A stretch of DNA of 64,000 nt from positions 1 through 64,000 of the forward strand of contig CACKSH010000005.1 of the NCBI GenBank assembly GCA_902602765.1, given 5' to 3'. This DNA is from Paracoccaceae bacterium (GTDB lineage: Bacteria; Pseudomonadota; Alphaproteobacteria; Rhodobacterales; Rhodobacteraceae). Shown one piece after another: positions 42,757 to 52,297 of this stretch; the first letter of the stretch is position 1, and each line of letters starts with the position of its first letter. Both the position numbers and the translations under genes were made by a program. The notes under the pieces were generated by a model. The model saw nothing but the letters and a program-made list of their open reading frames with translations. It was not told the origin of the DNA and made no database searches.

Positions 42757-45285
42757 TTATTGGGACCTAAGAAATTTAGCTGGACTCACCTTAAGAGATT
42801 TTATTGCAAAATATAAACCTGCCAATAAATTTGCTACTAATCCGCCCGTGATAACCAAAAATACGGTCGGCCAAATTATTTGAAAAGATAGTTCGAGGAC
42901 ATATGTCGTTATTCCCCAAGCTCCACAAATTGCAAAAAATATTGCCACGCAACCTGCTGTAGCTCCTATAAATGAAAAACGAATTATATAACTAATAATT
43001 AGCTCCTTTTGCGTCGCTCCCAAAGTTTTTAGTATTGCCGCATCGTATGACCTTGCACTTTGTCCAGAAGCTGCTGACCCCAAAAGAACTAGAAATCCTG
43101 TAATCAATGTAGTAAGTGCACCATAGGAACTCGCAGTAGCTATAGAACCTAATAGGTCACTGACCCGCTCAATTACACCTTTCACTTTTATAAGCGTGAT
43201 ATTTGGAAATTTTCTTGCTAACGTGTTAAAAATCCCATTTTCTGACTCAGTATTGGCATAAATTGTTGTAATAAAACTGTGGGGTGCGTTTTTAAGCGCA
43301 CTTGGGTTCATTGCGATAACGAAACCAATTCCAGCAGTTGAGAAGTCTACATTGCGAAGGCTGGTAATTTCTCCGGTAATTTCCTTTCCCATTATATTGA
43401 CTGTTATGCGATCACCAAGCCCAATCCCAAGTTCCTCTGCCTGTTCAGCAGCAAAACTAATTTGGGTTTTTCCTGAATAATTTTTTGGCCAAAGCCGACC
43501 CTCTGTAAGGTTAAACCGTCCTGGTAATTCCTCAAAGTATGTAATGCCCCTATCTCCTCTGATTACCCAGTGATCGCCAGCCACTTCAGATGCTTGTTCA
43601 TTATTTATTTTTGTAATTATTCCACGCAGCATGGGAGCTTCATCAAATGAAGTAACGCCGTTGTAAGAATTCAGAGTCCTTCGTACTTCTTCAATTTGAG
43701 ATTTTTGAATATCAATTACGAAATAAGATGGGGCAACTTTGGGTAAGTCGTTATTGATTGATGTTCTCAGATTACCATCGACCTGACCTATTATGCCAAG
43801 TACTGTTAAGCCTAATCCTATCGCGAGCAATGAGTTAGAAGTTCCTTCTTGTGTGCCTCCCATAGAAGCCAGTGCCCAGCGTGTGGATGGGTGACCATTA
43901 GCAAATCTGGCTAATTTCTTAATTATTGCCATCAAGATACGTGCTGACAGAAATAAAGCTAATACAGCGACTGAAAAACCGAGCGCAAACCAACTTGTAA
44001 GTTTAGGGTTCTGATTAAATAAAGCTGAAGTAAGTAAAAGAATAATTAAGAGGCCCAAGCTCCAGACTAAGTATTTAAAACGTGGTAATCTGTAACTTAA
44101 CAAATTCATTTCGCGAAATAGTGCTGCAGTCTGTATATTTTCACATTTTGATAATGGCCAAAGTGTGAATAATGTTGCGATTATGGCTCCGTATATAGCC
44201 GCCTCATATATTGGTTTTAAAGAAAAAACTATACCAATAGGGATTGGAATAATAACGCTAAGGAAAGGTGCTAAAATATGTGGTGCACTCGCTCCAAGGC
44301 CCAAGCCCAAAGCTATTCCAAGCAAAGATAATATAGATAGCTGAATGAAATAAGTCATAAAAATTTGGAAATTTGTGGCGCCTAAACTCCTTAAGACAGC
44401 GATAGTAGCAATTTTTCTGTTAAGGTAACTTTTAACCGCTGATCCGATCCCAACACCCCCAACTATGAGACCTGCAAGACCAACCATTATAAAAAAGGCT
44501 GACAATCTGGTGACAAACTCAGAAATACCGGGTGCACCATTTCTGGAGTCTCTCCAACGCATGCCACTATTTTCAAATTTTGTTTTCGCAAGAGTTTTGA
44601 GAGTATCAAAGTTTTCACTCGGAGCTATCATTAGCCTATATTTTGCTGAAAAAAGTGTTCCTGGAGCAATTAATCCAGATGTTTTCAAATCTTCAGTTTT
44701 TAAAATTGTTCGGGGTCCTAAACCAAAATTAGCGCCAGCATCATCGGGAGAAGTGATAATGATATCTCTCAAAATAAATTCGGTAAGTCCAAGACTGAAG
44801 GAATCGCCGATAGAAATACCTAACCTTGAAACAAGATCGCTTTCCATTATTGCGCTTTTGGGTTGTCTCAATATATCTCGAAGTGCTCGTCCACTGGAAA
44901 GCTGGACGTCTCCGATCAGTGGATATTTATCATCGATAGCCTTTATCTGAGTGAGTGCTGTTTCCTTCTGGCCATCCCTGATGACATTGGCCATCGATCT
45001 AAATTCTAGGATTTCTGACATATTTGCGGATATTGATTTAAGCCAATCCAGTTCTTCAGTATTTGCCAAGCGATAGGTAAATTCTGCTTCTGCATCGCCG
45101 CCAAGTAACTCAGATCCTTTCTCACCAATCGCATATTCAATTCCACTCTTAACAGTTCCGACGGCAGTAATTGTTCCAACGCCGAGCACCAAACATATTA
45201 GAAATATACGGAACCCGGAAATGCCTGAACGTAGTTCGCGGATCGCCATTTGTGCTGAGAATTTGAGATTTTCAAAAATAATCAC
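42757..45285 (-). CDS. ybbP: FtsX-like ABC transporter permease (YbbP type)
   Basis: An 842-residue inner-membrane permease with two FtsX repeats. One helix follows the N-terminus (about 25-45). A periplasmic MacB-like domain runs to ~255, several helices to ~470, a second periplasmic domain to ~715, and three C-terminal helices. AVLRSLGATNFQIF and AILKTLGATQKELI are the paired cytoplasmic coupling motifs of FtsX repeats. The start overlaps the stop of the ATPase gene by 4 bases. In E. coli the same partners ybbA-ybbP stand divergent to tesA. The transported molecule is unproven, with lipid-related cargo suspected. Confidence 0.9.
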   Translation of the reverse strand: MIIFENLKFSAQMAIRELRSGISGFRIFLICLVLGVGTITAVGTVKSGIEYAIGEKGSELLGGDAEAEFTYRLANTEELDWLKSISANMSEILEFRSMANVIRDGQKETALTQIKAIDDKYPLIGDVQLSSGRALRDILRQPKSAIMESDLVSRLGISIGDSFSLGLTEFILRDIIITSPDDAGANFGLGPRTILKTEDLKTSGLIAPGTLFSAKYRLMIAPSENFDTLKTLAKTKFENSGMRWRDSRNGAPGISEFVTRLSAFFIMVGLAGLIVGGVGIGSAVKSYLNRKIATIAVLRSLGATNFQIFMTYFIQLSILSLLGIALGLGLGASAPHILAPFLSVIIPIPIGIVFSLKPIYEAAIYGAIIATLFTLWPLSKCENIQTAALFREMNLLSYRLPRFKYLVWSLGLLIILLLTSALFNQNPKLTSWFALGFSVAVLALFLSARILMAIIKKLARFANGHPSTRWALASMGGTQEGTSNSLLAIGLGLTVLGIIGQVDGNLRTSINNDLPKVAPSYFVIDIQKSQIEEVRRTLNSYNGVTSFDEAPMLRGIITKINNEQASEVAGDHWVIRGDRGITYFEELPGRFNLTEGRLWPKNYSGKTQISFAAEQAEELGIGLGDRITVNIMGKEITGEITSLRNVDFSTAGIGFVIAMNPSALKNAPHSFITTIYANTESENGIFNTLARKFPNITLIKVKGVIERVSDLLGSIATASSYGALTTLITGFLVLLGSAASGQSARSYDAAILKTLGATQKELIISYIIRFSFIGATAGCVAIFFAICGAWGITTYVLELSFQIIWPTVFLVITGGLVANLLAGLYFAIKSLKVSPAKFLRSQ

Positions 45286-45950
45286 AAAAGTTTTCCATCT
45301 CTAATTTTGATGATCCTATCGCATTTTTTTGCAAGTTCTCTGGAGTGGGTAACCAGAAAAAGTGTAGTATCGTTCTCATTTTTGATTTCAAAAAGTAGAT
45401 CAACAATGGCTTTCGTATTCTCCTCATCCAAATTCCCTGTAGGTTCATCTGCTAAAAGGATTTTGGGATTTGAAACATATGCTCTTGCCAGTGCTACACG
45501 TTGTTGTTCTCCGCCGGACAGCTGTGAGGGATAATGATCAGCACGATGCGATAGTCCAACTCTATCTAATGCCATGATAGCATGCTTATTAGGATTTTTT
45601 GAAAACGAAATTTCTAAGGGTGTTGCGACGTTTTCGAGTGCTGTGAGTGTGGGTATCAAGTGAAAGGATTGAAAAACAACTCCAACGTTATTTCTACGCA
45701 GCTTTGAGAGCCTGTCTTCCGACATTTCTGTAATTACTTGACCCAGAATTTCTATTTCTCCACTCGAGGCCCGCTCTAATCCACCAGCTAGCATCAACAG
45801 TGAAGACTTTCCCGATCCCGATGGGCCAATCAATCCAACACTTTCAGCCTGATCAATGTTTAGTGAAATATTTTTTATAATGTTCACATTACCTGCGTTG
45901 CCTTTCAGCGTCAAAGATACATTTTGTAAAGAAATAACCGGTGTTCGCAT
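45282..45950 (-). CDS. ybbA: ABC transporter ATP-binding protein (YbbA/LolD type)
   Basis: A 222-residue ATPase of the MacB/LolD subgroup. Walker A GPSGSGKSSLL, signature LSGGEQQRVALARA, Walker B ILLADEPTGNLD and the switch His in LVTHSRELA are all intact. It has no membrane segment and works with the FtsX-like permease encoded next (4-base overlap). Its start lies only 12 bases from the start of the divergent esterase gene, so the two promoters must overlap the opposite coding regions. The arrangement esterase/YbbA/YbbP matches that of E. coli and many proteobacteria. Confidence 0.92.
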   Translation of the reverse strand: MRTPVISLQNVSLTLKGNAGNVNIIKNISLNIDQAESVGLIGPSGSGKSSLLMLAGGLERASSGEIEILGQVITEMSEDRLSKLRRNNVGVVFQSFHLIPTLTALENVATPLEISFSKNPNKHAIMALDRVGLSHRADHYPSQLSGGEQQRVALARAYVSNPKILLADEPTGNLDEENTKAIVDLLFEIKNENDTTLFLVTHSRELAKKCDRIIKIRDGKLL

Positions 45951-45962
45951 GAAAGTTCTCTA

Positions 45963-46637
45963 ATGATTTTTATAGACAAAGTTAAATATGGTTTATTTTT
46001 GGTCATGAGCAAGACGATCATTTTACTATTTGTTTTTTCCTCATTTGCCTACGCTGATAATCAAAGAAGAATACTTATGCTTGGAGATAGTTTAACTCAG
46101 GGATATGGTTTGGAAGAAAAAAAAGGGTTGGTTCCTAAGCTTCAGAATTGGCTCTCAACCAATAATGTTGAAGTATTACTAATTAATGGTGGGGTGTCTG
46201 GTGATACGACACTAGGGGGTTTCGAAAGGTTGGACTGGTTGCTTACTCCAAATATAAATGGCGTAGTAGTTGCGCTTGGTGGAAACGATTTATTGCGAGG
46301 CTTTGATCCGAAATTTACCAAAAATAATCTACAAGCAATTTTCAAAAATTTGAAATCGAAGGGAATTAATAGTGTAATCGTTGGGACTATTTCGCCGTTA
46401 AATTATGGTCCCCAATTCAAAAAAGAATATGATGCGATATATCCTTCGTTGGCGAGAGACTATAATCTTTTTTATATAGATAGCCTATTTTCTCCTTTAA
46501 TTGATAAAAAAACGCAGGAAATTAAAGTCAATTTGCTACAAGCCGATGGCATTCACCCGAATGAGAAGGGGGTCGAAGCAATAGTGAACTATATTGGTCC
46601 AGTTATTAGAGATTTTACGGACTCACTATCTCAATAA
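45963..46637 (+). CDS. tesA: TesA-like arylesterase/lysophospholipase (SGNH hydrolase)
   Basis: A 224-residue SGNH hydrolase, probably periplasmic. A signal peptide is visible (MSKTIILLFVFSSFAYA, cut before DNQRR). Blocks are I MLGDSLTQGYGLE (catalytic Ser), II GGVSGDTTLGG (Gly), III ALGGNDLLRG (Asn) and V DGIHPNEKG (Asp/His). The ATG at 46005 would give a more normal signal length than 45963 but has no better ribosome site. TesA proteins hydrolyse acyl thioesters and lysophospholipids. Divergence from ybbA-ybbP is conserved in proteobacteria and suggests shared lipid physiology. Confidence 0.9.
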   Translation: MIFIDKVKYGLFLVMSKTIILLFVFSSFAYADNQRRILMLGDSLTQGYGLEEKKGLVPKLQNWLSTNNVEVLLINGGVSGDTTLGGFERLDWLLTPNINGVVVALGGNDLLRGFDPKFTKNNLQAIFKNLKSKGINSVIVGTISPLNYGPQFKKEYDAIYPSLARDYNLFYIDSLFSPLIDKKTQEIKVNLLQADGIHPNEKGVEAIVNYIGPVIRDFTDSLSQ

Positions 46638-46828
46638 ACGGTAAAAAATTAATCAAGATTGGTAACATCAGTTATTTAGGCGTCTTAAAAAATTTATCAG
46701 CAAGATGCCAAGATGTCACAACGAGCGTTGGCAGAAAAATGAACTCTTGAATTTCTCTTGTAAAAAATACTACACACGAATTTAGCTGGTTAAATAGCCT
46801 GCACTGCCTTCATATTTTAGGAGATAAA

Positions 46829-47047
46829 ATGGCCAAAGAAGAATTACTCGAGTTTCCAGGAATTGTAAAAGAGCTACTGCCCAATGCTACATTCCGAGTT
46901 GAGCTTGAAAATGGTCATGAAATAATCGCGCATACGGCAGGTAAAATGAGAAAGAATAGAATTCGTGTCCTTGCGGGTGATCGTGTTCAGGTAGAAATGA
47001 CACCCTATGATTTGACGAAGGGGCGGATAAATTATCGTCATAAATAG
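46829..47047 (+). CDS. infA: Translation initiation factor IF-1
   Basis: A 72-residue S1/OB-fold protein of exactly the usual length. It starts [20 protein letters not shown] and contains [20 protein letters not shown] and ends in GRINYRHK, all typical of proteobacterial IF-1. It binds the ribosomal A site during initiation. AGGAG about 6 bases upstream fixes the start. It heads an apparent operon with maf (3 bases later) and an RNase E/G gene; the order is characteristic of Rhodobacterales. Confidence 0.97.
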   Translation: MAKEELLEFPGIVKELLPNATFRVELENGHEIIAHTAGKMRKNRIRVLAGDRVQVEMTPYDLTKGRINYRHK

Positions 47048-47050
47048 ACG

Positions 47051-47629
47051 TTGAAGCTTGTACTTGGATCAAGCAGCCCTCGGCGGCTAGAATTACTATC
47101 CCAGATAGGTGTAACCCCTGATGAAATTCGGGCACCAGAGATAGATGAAAAATTTATTACCGGAGAATTACCGCGTAAATACTGCAATAGAGTAGTATTG
47201 GCAAAGCTCAGCGCACTTACATGTAATGCAGACGAAGTGGTTCTTTGTGGGGATACCACAGTCGCTTTGGGTAGGAGGATCCTTGGTAAGCCAAAGGATA
47301 AAGACCAGGCTATAAAATATTTAATTGCTCTTTCTGGTAGAAGACATCGGGTTATAACAGCAATAGCCGTTCGATCAAATAATAAAGTTTGGACAAAAGA
47401 CGTTGTTAGTATTGTAAAATTCAAGGTTCTTTCTGAAAAAGAGATTGAAGATTATATAAGTACAGACGATTGGAAAGGAAAAGCAGGCGCTTATGGTATC
47501 CAAGGGCACGCCAGTAAATTTATTCCTTGGATATCGGGCTCTTTCTCGGCGATAGTTGGCTTGCCTTTGTTTGAAACAAATAACTTGTTATTTAAAGCGG
47601 GTTATATAATGCGAAAAGTTTCACGATGA
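47051..47629 (+). CDS. maf: Maf-family nucleotide pyrophosphatase
   Basis: A 192-residue Maf protein that hydrolyses non-canonical or modified NTPs and dTTP/UTP-type substrates. It begins [20 protein letters not shown] (Ser-Ser-x-Arg-Arg motif). The catalytic Asp is in [10 protein letters not shown] near residue 72, KPKDKDQA follows, and [11 protein letters not shown] is the C-terminal motif. The start is a TTG three bases after the infA stop. The last codons overlap the start of the RNase E/G gene by 4 bases, so the three genes are translationally coupled. YacG, which often ends this cluster, was not found afterwards. Confidence 0.93.
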   Translation: MKLVLGSSSPRRLELLSQIGVTPDEIRAPEIDEKFITGELPRKYCNRVVLAKLSALTCNADEVVLCGDTTVALGRRILGKPKDKDQAIKYLIALSGRRHRVITAIAVRSNNKVWTKDVVSIVKFKVLSEKEIEDYISTDDWKGKAGAYGIQGHASKFIPWISGSFSAIVGLPLFETNNLLFKAGYIMRKVSR

Positions 47630-48639
47630 ATGGCAAGATAGCGCTGCTTGATTATTTTGAAGGGAAAGAGGCAGCTGCATTGCTAGTAGATGGTGAGTTA
47701 CACGATTTTTTTGCAGAGGAAGATGTAATAGCACCTGGTTCTATTTTCAGAGTAAAAGTAAAGCGCCAGCTAAAAGGAAGTGGTGGCGTTTTTGTTGAAA
47801 GTCCAGATGGTGATTTTTTTTTACATCAAACAAAAAGAATAAACACTGGCGATGTTATCTTAGTACAAGTTAGTAGTTATGGTGATAGAGAAAAACTGCC
47901 TCGTGTCACAACAAAAATATTTTTTAAAAGTAGATATGTAATAGTAACACCTTTTGCTGTTGGGCTGAATATAGCCAAGAATATCCAAGATGATGAAAGA
48001 CGAATTTCGCTCAAGCAAATGGTAACAGACAGGCTTGAAGAAATTCCTTATGGGATGATTTTGAGATCATCTTGCAAATTCGCCAGTGATAGAAAAATCC
48101 TTAATGACTGTCGAAACATGATTACATCTGCTCAAAATGTATTATCCGATGATAATAACAAGCTAGGATTAGTATATCGATCTCACTCTCCGCATCAAAT
48201 GGCATGGCGGGAATGGAACGATATACCGGCTGCAGATAAAAGCAGTGGTTCATTTGCTGAATATGGAGTTTTAGAATTAATTGACGAGCTCAAAAATTCA
48301 AAAGTCATTATTAATGATTGTAATTACCATATTGAACCCACAAAAGCTTTTGTGGCGGTAGATGTTAATACTGCGGCGAATATTTCATTTGCTGCCGGTT
48401 TAAAAGCTAATCTGGCGATGGCCAAAGATCTACCACGTCAATTACGATTGAGAGGTTTGGGAGGGCAAATAGTTATAGATCCTGCACCAATTCCGAAAAG
48501 AGATCGAAGAGCATTAGAAAAAGCGCTTCGGGCAGCATTCCGTAAAGACACAGTCGAAACCAATTTCGTCGGATGGACAGCCATGGGCTTGCTTGAATTA
48601 CAGAGAGCAAGAATTCGCCCTAATTGGTTAAATCTTTAA
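47626..48639 (+). CDS. Short ribonuclease E/G family protein
   Basis: A 337-residue RNase E/G catalytic-type protein, shorter than RNase G (about 490). An S1-like segment lies at about 35-110. The metal Asp residues are in FVAVDVNTA near 243 and IVIDPAPIP near 285; between them is the [10 protein letters not shown] block. The zinc-link CPxC motif and C-terminal subdomain of full-length RNase E/G are absent. The degradosome scaffold is also absent. Such short forms next to maf are seen in Rhodobacterales. It may act on specific rRNA or tRNA precursors as a dimer. Confidence 0.87.
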   Translation: MNGKIALLDYFEGKEAAALLVDGELHDFFAEEDVIAPGSIFRVKVKRQLKGSGGVFVESPDGDFFLHQTKRINTGDVILVQVSSYGDREKLPRVTTKIFFKSRYVIVTPFAVGLNIAKNIQDDERRISLKQMVTDRLEEIPYGMILRSSCKFASDRKILNDCRNMITSAQNVLSDDNNKLGLVYRSHSPHQMAWREWNDIPAADKSSGSFAEYGVLELIDELKNSKVIINDCNYHIEPTKAFVAVDVNTAANISFAAGLKANLAMAKDLPRQLRLRGLGGQIVIDPAPIPKRDRRALEKALRAAFRKDTVETNFVGWTAMGLLELQRARIRPNWLNL

Positions 48640-48671
48640 TTGAGATCAGCATAATAGCAAGTTATCGTGAC

Positions 48672-50243
48672 CTAAACTGCTGTATCTTTATAATTGATTT
48701 CCTTTTTATCTTGACCGAGCCTACTGCGCCGGATGTGTAGTCTATTTAGAGCATTCAAATATGCTTTAGCTGATGCAACCACAGTATCTGTATCTGCAGA
48801 TTGTCCCGTAGAAATATTCCCTTTATCCTCCATTCGAACAGTTACTGTAGCTTGCGCATCTGTTCCCTCGGTTACTGCATGCACTTGATATAGCTGTAAC
48901 TTTGCGCTGTGAGGATACAACGACTTAACTGCATTAAAGGTTGCATCAACAGGTCCATCGCCCGTGGCATTAGTCGACATTTCGTTGCCGTCAATTATCA
49001 ACATCATTTCTGCACTTTGCGGCCCATGTGTTCCGCATTTAACCACCAAAGATTTTAAAATTATGTGATCATTTTCTGCATCTTCGCCAGCACGCATAAG
49101 TGCTATAAGGTCTTCATCATAAATCTCTTTTTTCCTATCTGCTAGTTCTTTGAAGCGGACAAATACATCCTTCAGTTGATTATCAGCCAACTGGTAGCCC
49201 AAATCCTCCAGTTTAGCTCTGAGTGCCGCCCGACCTGAGTGTTTGCCTAAAACTAGATTTGTTTCAGACAATCCTATGTCTTCAGGGCGCATTATTTCAA
49301 AAGTTTCAGAATTTTTCAGCATACCATCCTGGTGTATACCGCTTTCATGAGCAAAGGCATTTTTGCCAACAATAGCCTTATTAAATTGGACTGGAAAACC
49401 TGAAACAATTGCAACCCTTCTTGAGAGATTCATTAATTTAGTCGCATCTACTTTTGTGTGGTAAGGCATTATATCGACTCTTACTTTAAGCGCCATCACA
49501 ACTTCTTCGAGCGCCGTATTGCCAGCTCGCTCCCCAAGTCCATTAATTGTGCACTCTATTTGTCGAGCCCCTCCCTCGACTGCTGCAAGAGCATTCGCAG
49601 TGGCCATACCTAAATCATTGTGACAATGAGTTGCGAATACGACCTCATCTGCTCCCGGAACATTCTCAATAAGCATGCGAATTAAATCTGCAGATTCGAC
49701 TGGAGCAGTGTAACCCACAGTATCGGGAATGTTGATTGTTGATGCACCAGCCTTAATTGCTATCTCCACGACGCGCATCAAATACTCGTGTTCTGTTCGA
49801 GTGGCATCCATTGGGGACCACTGGACATTATCGCATAAGTTTCGGGCATGTGTTACCGTATCGTGGATCAGCTCTGCCATCTGATCTTTGTCAAGATTTG
49901 GAATAGCTCGGTGTAACGGCGATGTTCCAATAAACGTGTGTATTCGAGATTTGTCAGCATTTTTTACAGCTTCCCAGCACCGATCAATATCTTTATAATT
50001 TGCACGAGCTAATCCACAGATCGTAGAATTTTTTGAGCGTCGAGCGATTTCACTGACCGCTTTAAAGTCTCCCTCTGAGGCGATAGGGAAACCTGCTTCT
50101 ATGATATCGACACCCATTTCATCCAAAAGCTCAGCTATTTCTAACTTTTCTTCGTGGGTCATAGTCGCGCCCGGTGACTGCTCTCCATCACGGAGCGTTG
50201 TGTCAAAAATTACTACCCTGTTGTTACGGTTATTATTTTTCAT
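48672..50243 (-). CDS. leuA: 2-isopropylmalate synthase
   Basis: A 523-residue LeuA that condenses acetyl-CoA with 2-oxoisovalerate, the first committed step of leucine synthesis. DTTLRDGEQSPG near residue 14 has the catalytic Arg/Asp. FATHCHNDLGMA near 207 has the HxH metal ligands, and GLGERAGNTALEEV follows. The C-terminal regulatory domain (from ~400) supplies leucine feedback. IGFPI-type signatures such as ELLDEMGVDIIEAGFP are also present. The gene stands alone on the minus strand, preceded by a structured leader. Confidence 0.96.
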   Translation of the reverse strand: MKNNNRNNRVVIFDTTLRDGEQSPGATMTHEEKLEIAELLDEMGVDIIEAGFPIASEGDFKAVSEIARRSKNSTICGLARANYKDIDRCWEAVKNADKSRIHTFIGTSPLHRAIPNLDKDQMAELIHDTVTHARNLCDNVQWSPMDATRTEHEYLMRVVEIAIKAGASTINIPDTVGYTAPVESADLIRMLIENVPGADEVVFATHCHNDLGMATANALAAVEGGARQIECTINGLGERAGNTALEEVVMALKVRVDIMPYHTKVDATKLMNLSRRVAIVSGFPVQFNKAIVGKNAFAHESGIHQDGMLKNSETFEIMRPEDIGLSETNLVLGKHSGRAALRAKLEDLGYQLADNQLKDVFVRFKELADRKKEIYDEDLIALMRAGEDAENDHIILKSLVVKCGTHGPQSAEMMLIIDGNEMSTNATGDGPVDATFNAVKSLYPHSAKLQLYQVHAVTEGTDAQATVTVRMEDKGNISTGQSADTDTVVASAKAYLNALNRLHIRRSRLGQDKKEINYKDTAV

Positions 50244-50295
50244 TTGAAATCTCTATGTTTGGTATTTTTGATTTAGTTCGATGCGTTCATTATCT

Positions 50296-50332
50296 CCCCT
50301 GAGCGGACGCACCTTGATGGCACGCTCAGAGG
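50296..50332 (-). promoter_or_regulatory. Strong hairpin in the leuA leader
   Basis: On the minus strand CCTCTGAGCG pairs with CGCTCAGGGG (10 bp, one G-T) around a 17-base loop, ending about 50 bases before the leuA start. It is not followed by a T-run. After it comes GGGGAGATA and a five-codon open frame (ATG AAC GCA TCG AAC TAA). It may be part of an attenuator or protein/RNA-binding leader. No known riboswitch core was recognised. Confidence 0.6.
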
Positions 50333-50549
50333 CAGCCTAGTATCAGGTTTTGATTTTGATTTATTACCTTACAAATTTTGGACATTGAACTCATTCACAC
50401 CAAGACATTATTCGACATTAAGTTTATACATGCATTGTTTTAAAAGAAAACAATAAAATATTTATTGCTCGTAACGTGTGCGTAGTAGACACATAGTGCA
50501 GCAGGTTATATTTTATATTTTGAATAAAAATTTAGTGAGGCCTTTGGTT

Positions 50550-50762
50550 TTGAACGAAAAAATGGAAAAAAGTTTAGAAAAAATTGAAGCAGTGATTTCT
50601 GATTTATTGCGGAGTAGCGAAGATTTATCGGATGTTGTTGCGGCTCAAGATAAAGAAATTTCCAGAATGAAGGATAGCCTACAGTGGCTTTTAGATCGAG
50701 AATTTGAACGTCAAATTGCTGAGAATACAGCCACAACTGAAAAACCGCCACCACATTGGTAG
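50550..50762 (+). CDS. SlyX-like small coiled-coil protein
   Basis: About 70 residues, rich in Glu, Asp and Lys and mostly helical. Heptad-like repeats run from EKIEAVISDLL through AAQDKEISRMKDSLQWLLDRE, which predicts a coiled coil. The tail ending EKPPPHW matches the PPPHY tail of SlyX family proteins, whose function is unknown. The start is uncertain: TTG at 50550 has GAGG 9 bases upstream, while ATG at 50562 begins MEKSLEK without a ribosome site. It lies between leuA (divergent) and the MORN-repeat gene. Confidence 0.72.
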   Translation: MNEKMEKSLEKIEAVISDLLRSSEDLSDVVAAQDKEISRMKDSLQWLLDREFERQIAENTATTEKPPPHW

Positions 50763-50840
50763 ATACGAAAGCAATTGTCATTTTATTGAAGCTAAAGTAG
50801 GCTTTAGTAAATAATAAAATAAAGCACAAATGGGCGTACT

Positions 50841-52286
50841 ATGAGATTTTTGGTTAAGTTATTTCTATCAGCATTTTTGGTTTTTGCAGTTCCCTTGAGT
50901 GTTGGTGCTCAAGATGATGTTGTAGTTACAAAGCAGTATGATGACGGTGGTATGTATGAAGGCACATTTAAAAATGGTCTTCAGCATGGAATTGGAACAT
51001 ATCGGTTGCCAAATGGGTATGAGTATAGTGGCGAGTGGGTTGATGGCGAGATATTTGGGATCGGTGTGGCAAAATTTCCGAACGGTTCAGTATATGAGGG
51101 GAATTTTATAAAAGGCAAACCCGAAGGTTCTGGCAAAATTATTTTTGCAGATGGAGGAACTTATGAAGGGTCTTGGTTAGATGGTAAAATAACTGGTCAG
51201 GGTGTGGCTGTTTATGCAAACGGATCCAGGTTTAAGGGTGGATTTCTCGAAGCAATGCACCACGGCCAGGGCGTTATGACAAACCCAGATGGTTATGTAT
51301 ATGATGGTGACTGGGTTAACGGGGTCAAGGAAGGTTTAGCGAAAATTACCTATCCAGATGGCTCGGTATACACTGGAAGTGTGATACGTGGCGCTCGAGA
51401 GGGCAAAGGTACTCTGGAGATGACAGAGGGTTTGATTTTTGAGGGATTTTGGGAAAATGGCGAAATCAATGGATTAGGAAAATTAACTCAGCCAAATGGT
51501 GATGTCTACAAGGGCGAATTGTCTAACGGAAAAAGAAATGGCAACGGCGTTGTAGAGTATGCAAACGGGGACGTATATGATGGAGAATTTAATGAGGATC
51601 AGCGAGCAGGGCAGGGCACTTTTTTAGGCTCGGATGGTTATAAGTATTCCGGTGAATGGGCCGAGGGGCAAATTCAAGGTTTAGGTGAAGTTACCTATCC
51701 GGATGGTTCATTTTACGCAGGTAACTTTGTAAATGGCTTAGCAAGTGGCAAGGGTAAAATTCAGTATCCAGATGGTTCTGTATATGAAGGAGAGTGGAAG
51801 GCTGGTGTGATAGAAGGTATCGGCCGTGCTCAGTATTCAAACGGTGTGGTTTATGAGGGTGGATTTAAAAACGCCCGCAACCATGGTTTTGGAATAATGG
51901 ACTACGGAAATGGGTATATTTACGAGGGTGAATGGAAGGATGGTAACCGCCATGGAAAAGGGATGTCAAAATTTGCCGATGGTATGGTTTATGAGGGCGA
52001 CTACTTAAATGGTAAACGCCATGGTATTGGTAAAATCATGCTTGCGGATGGATTTAGATACGAGGGCGAGTGGTTAGCTGGTGAAATAACTGGCCAGGGA
52101 ATAGCAACGTATTCGAATGGGGATATTTATGAGGGAACTTTCGTAAATGGACGCCGCCAAGGTCAGGGTACAATTAAATTTGCAAATGGAAGATCGGCTA
52201 AAGGTAATTGGCAAGATGGAGCACTAATTGATGCCGAGACTGCAGTTACTGATACAGATATTGAGGCTTCTACTGGAAACGAGTAA
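50841..52286 (+). CDS. Secreted MORN-repeat protein
   Basis: A 481-residue protein made almost entirely of MORN repeats. A signal peptide (LFLSAFLVFAVPLSVGA, cut before QDD) directs it to the periplasm or beyond. From about residue 38 to 460 there are 18 complete 23-residue repeats of the form YEGxFxxGxxHGxGxxxxxxG and one partial. The repeats are tightly uniform in length. MORN arrays form elongated beta-hairpin sheets and bind lipids or partner proteins. No catalytic domain follows the repeats; the tail is acidic. The gene is monocistronic and converges on the photolyase gene with 11 bases between stops. Confidence 0.93.
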   Translation: MRFLVKLFLSAFLVFAVPLSVGAQDDVVVTKQYDDGGMYEGTFKNGLQHGIGTYRLPNGYEYSGEWVDGEIFGIGVAKFPNGSVYEGNFIKGKPEGSGKIIFADGGTYEGSWLDGKITGQGVAVYANGSRFKGGFLEAMHHGQGVMTNPDGYVYDGDWVNGVKEGLAKITYPDGSVYTGSVIRGAREGKGTLEMTEGLIFEGFWENGEINGLGKLTQPNGDVYKGELSNGKRNGNGVVEYANGDVYDGEFNEDQRAGQGTFLGSDGYKYSGEWAEGQIQGLGEVTYPDGSFYAGNFVNGLASGKGKIQYPDGSVYEGEWKAGVIEGIGRAQYSNGVVYEGGFKNARNHGFGIMDYGNGYIYEGEWKDGNRHGKGMSKFADGMVYEGDYLNGKRHGIGKIMLADGFRYEGEWLAGEITGQGIATYSNGDIYEGTFVNGRRQGQGTIKFANGRSAKGNWQDGALIDAETAVTDTDIEASTGNE

Positions 52287-52297
52287 TACAATTTTAA

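Noticed and set aside
50940-52230. Regular repetition at the DNA level that could suggest a CRISPR or satellite array.
   Set aside because: The period is 69 bases, the units vary at the DNA level and encode MORN protein repeats in one continuous frame.
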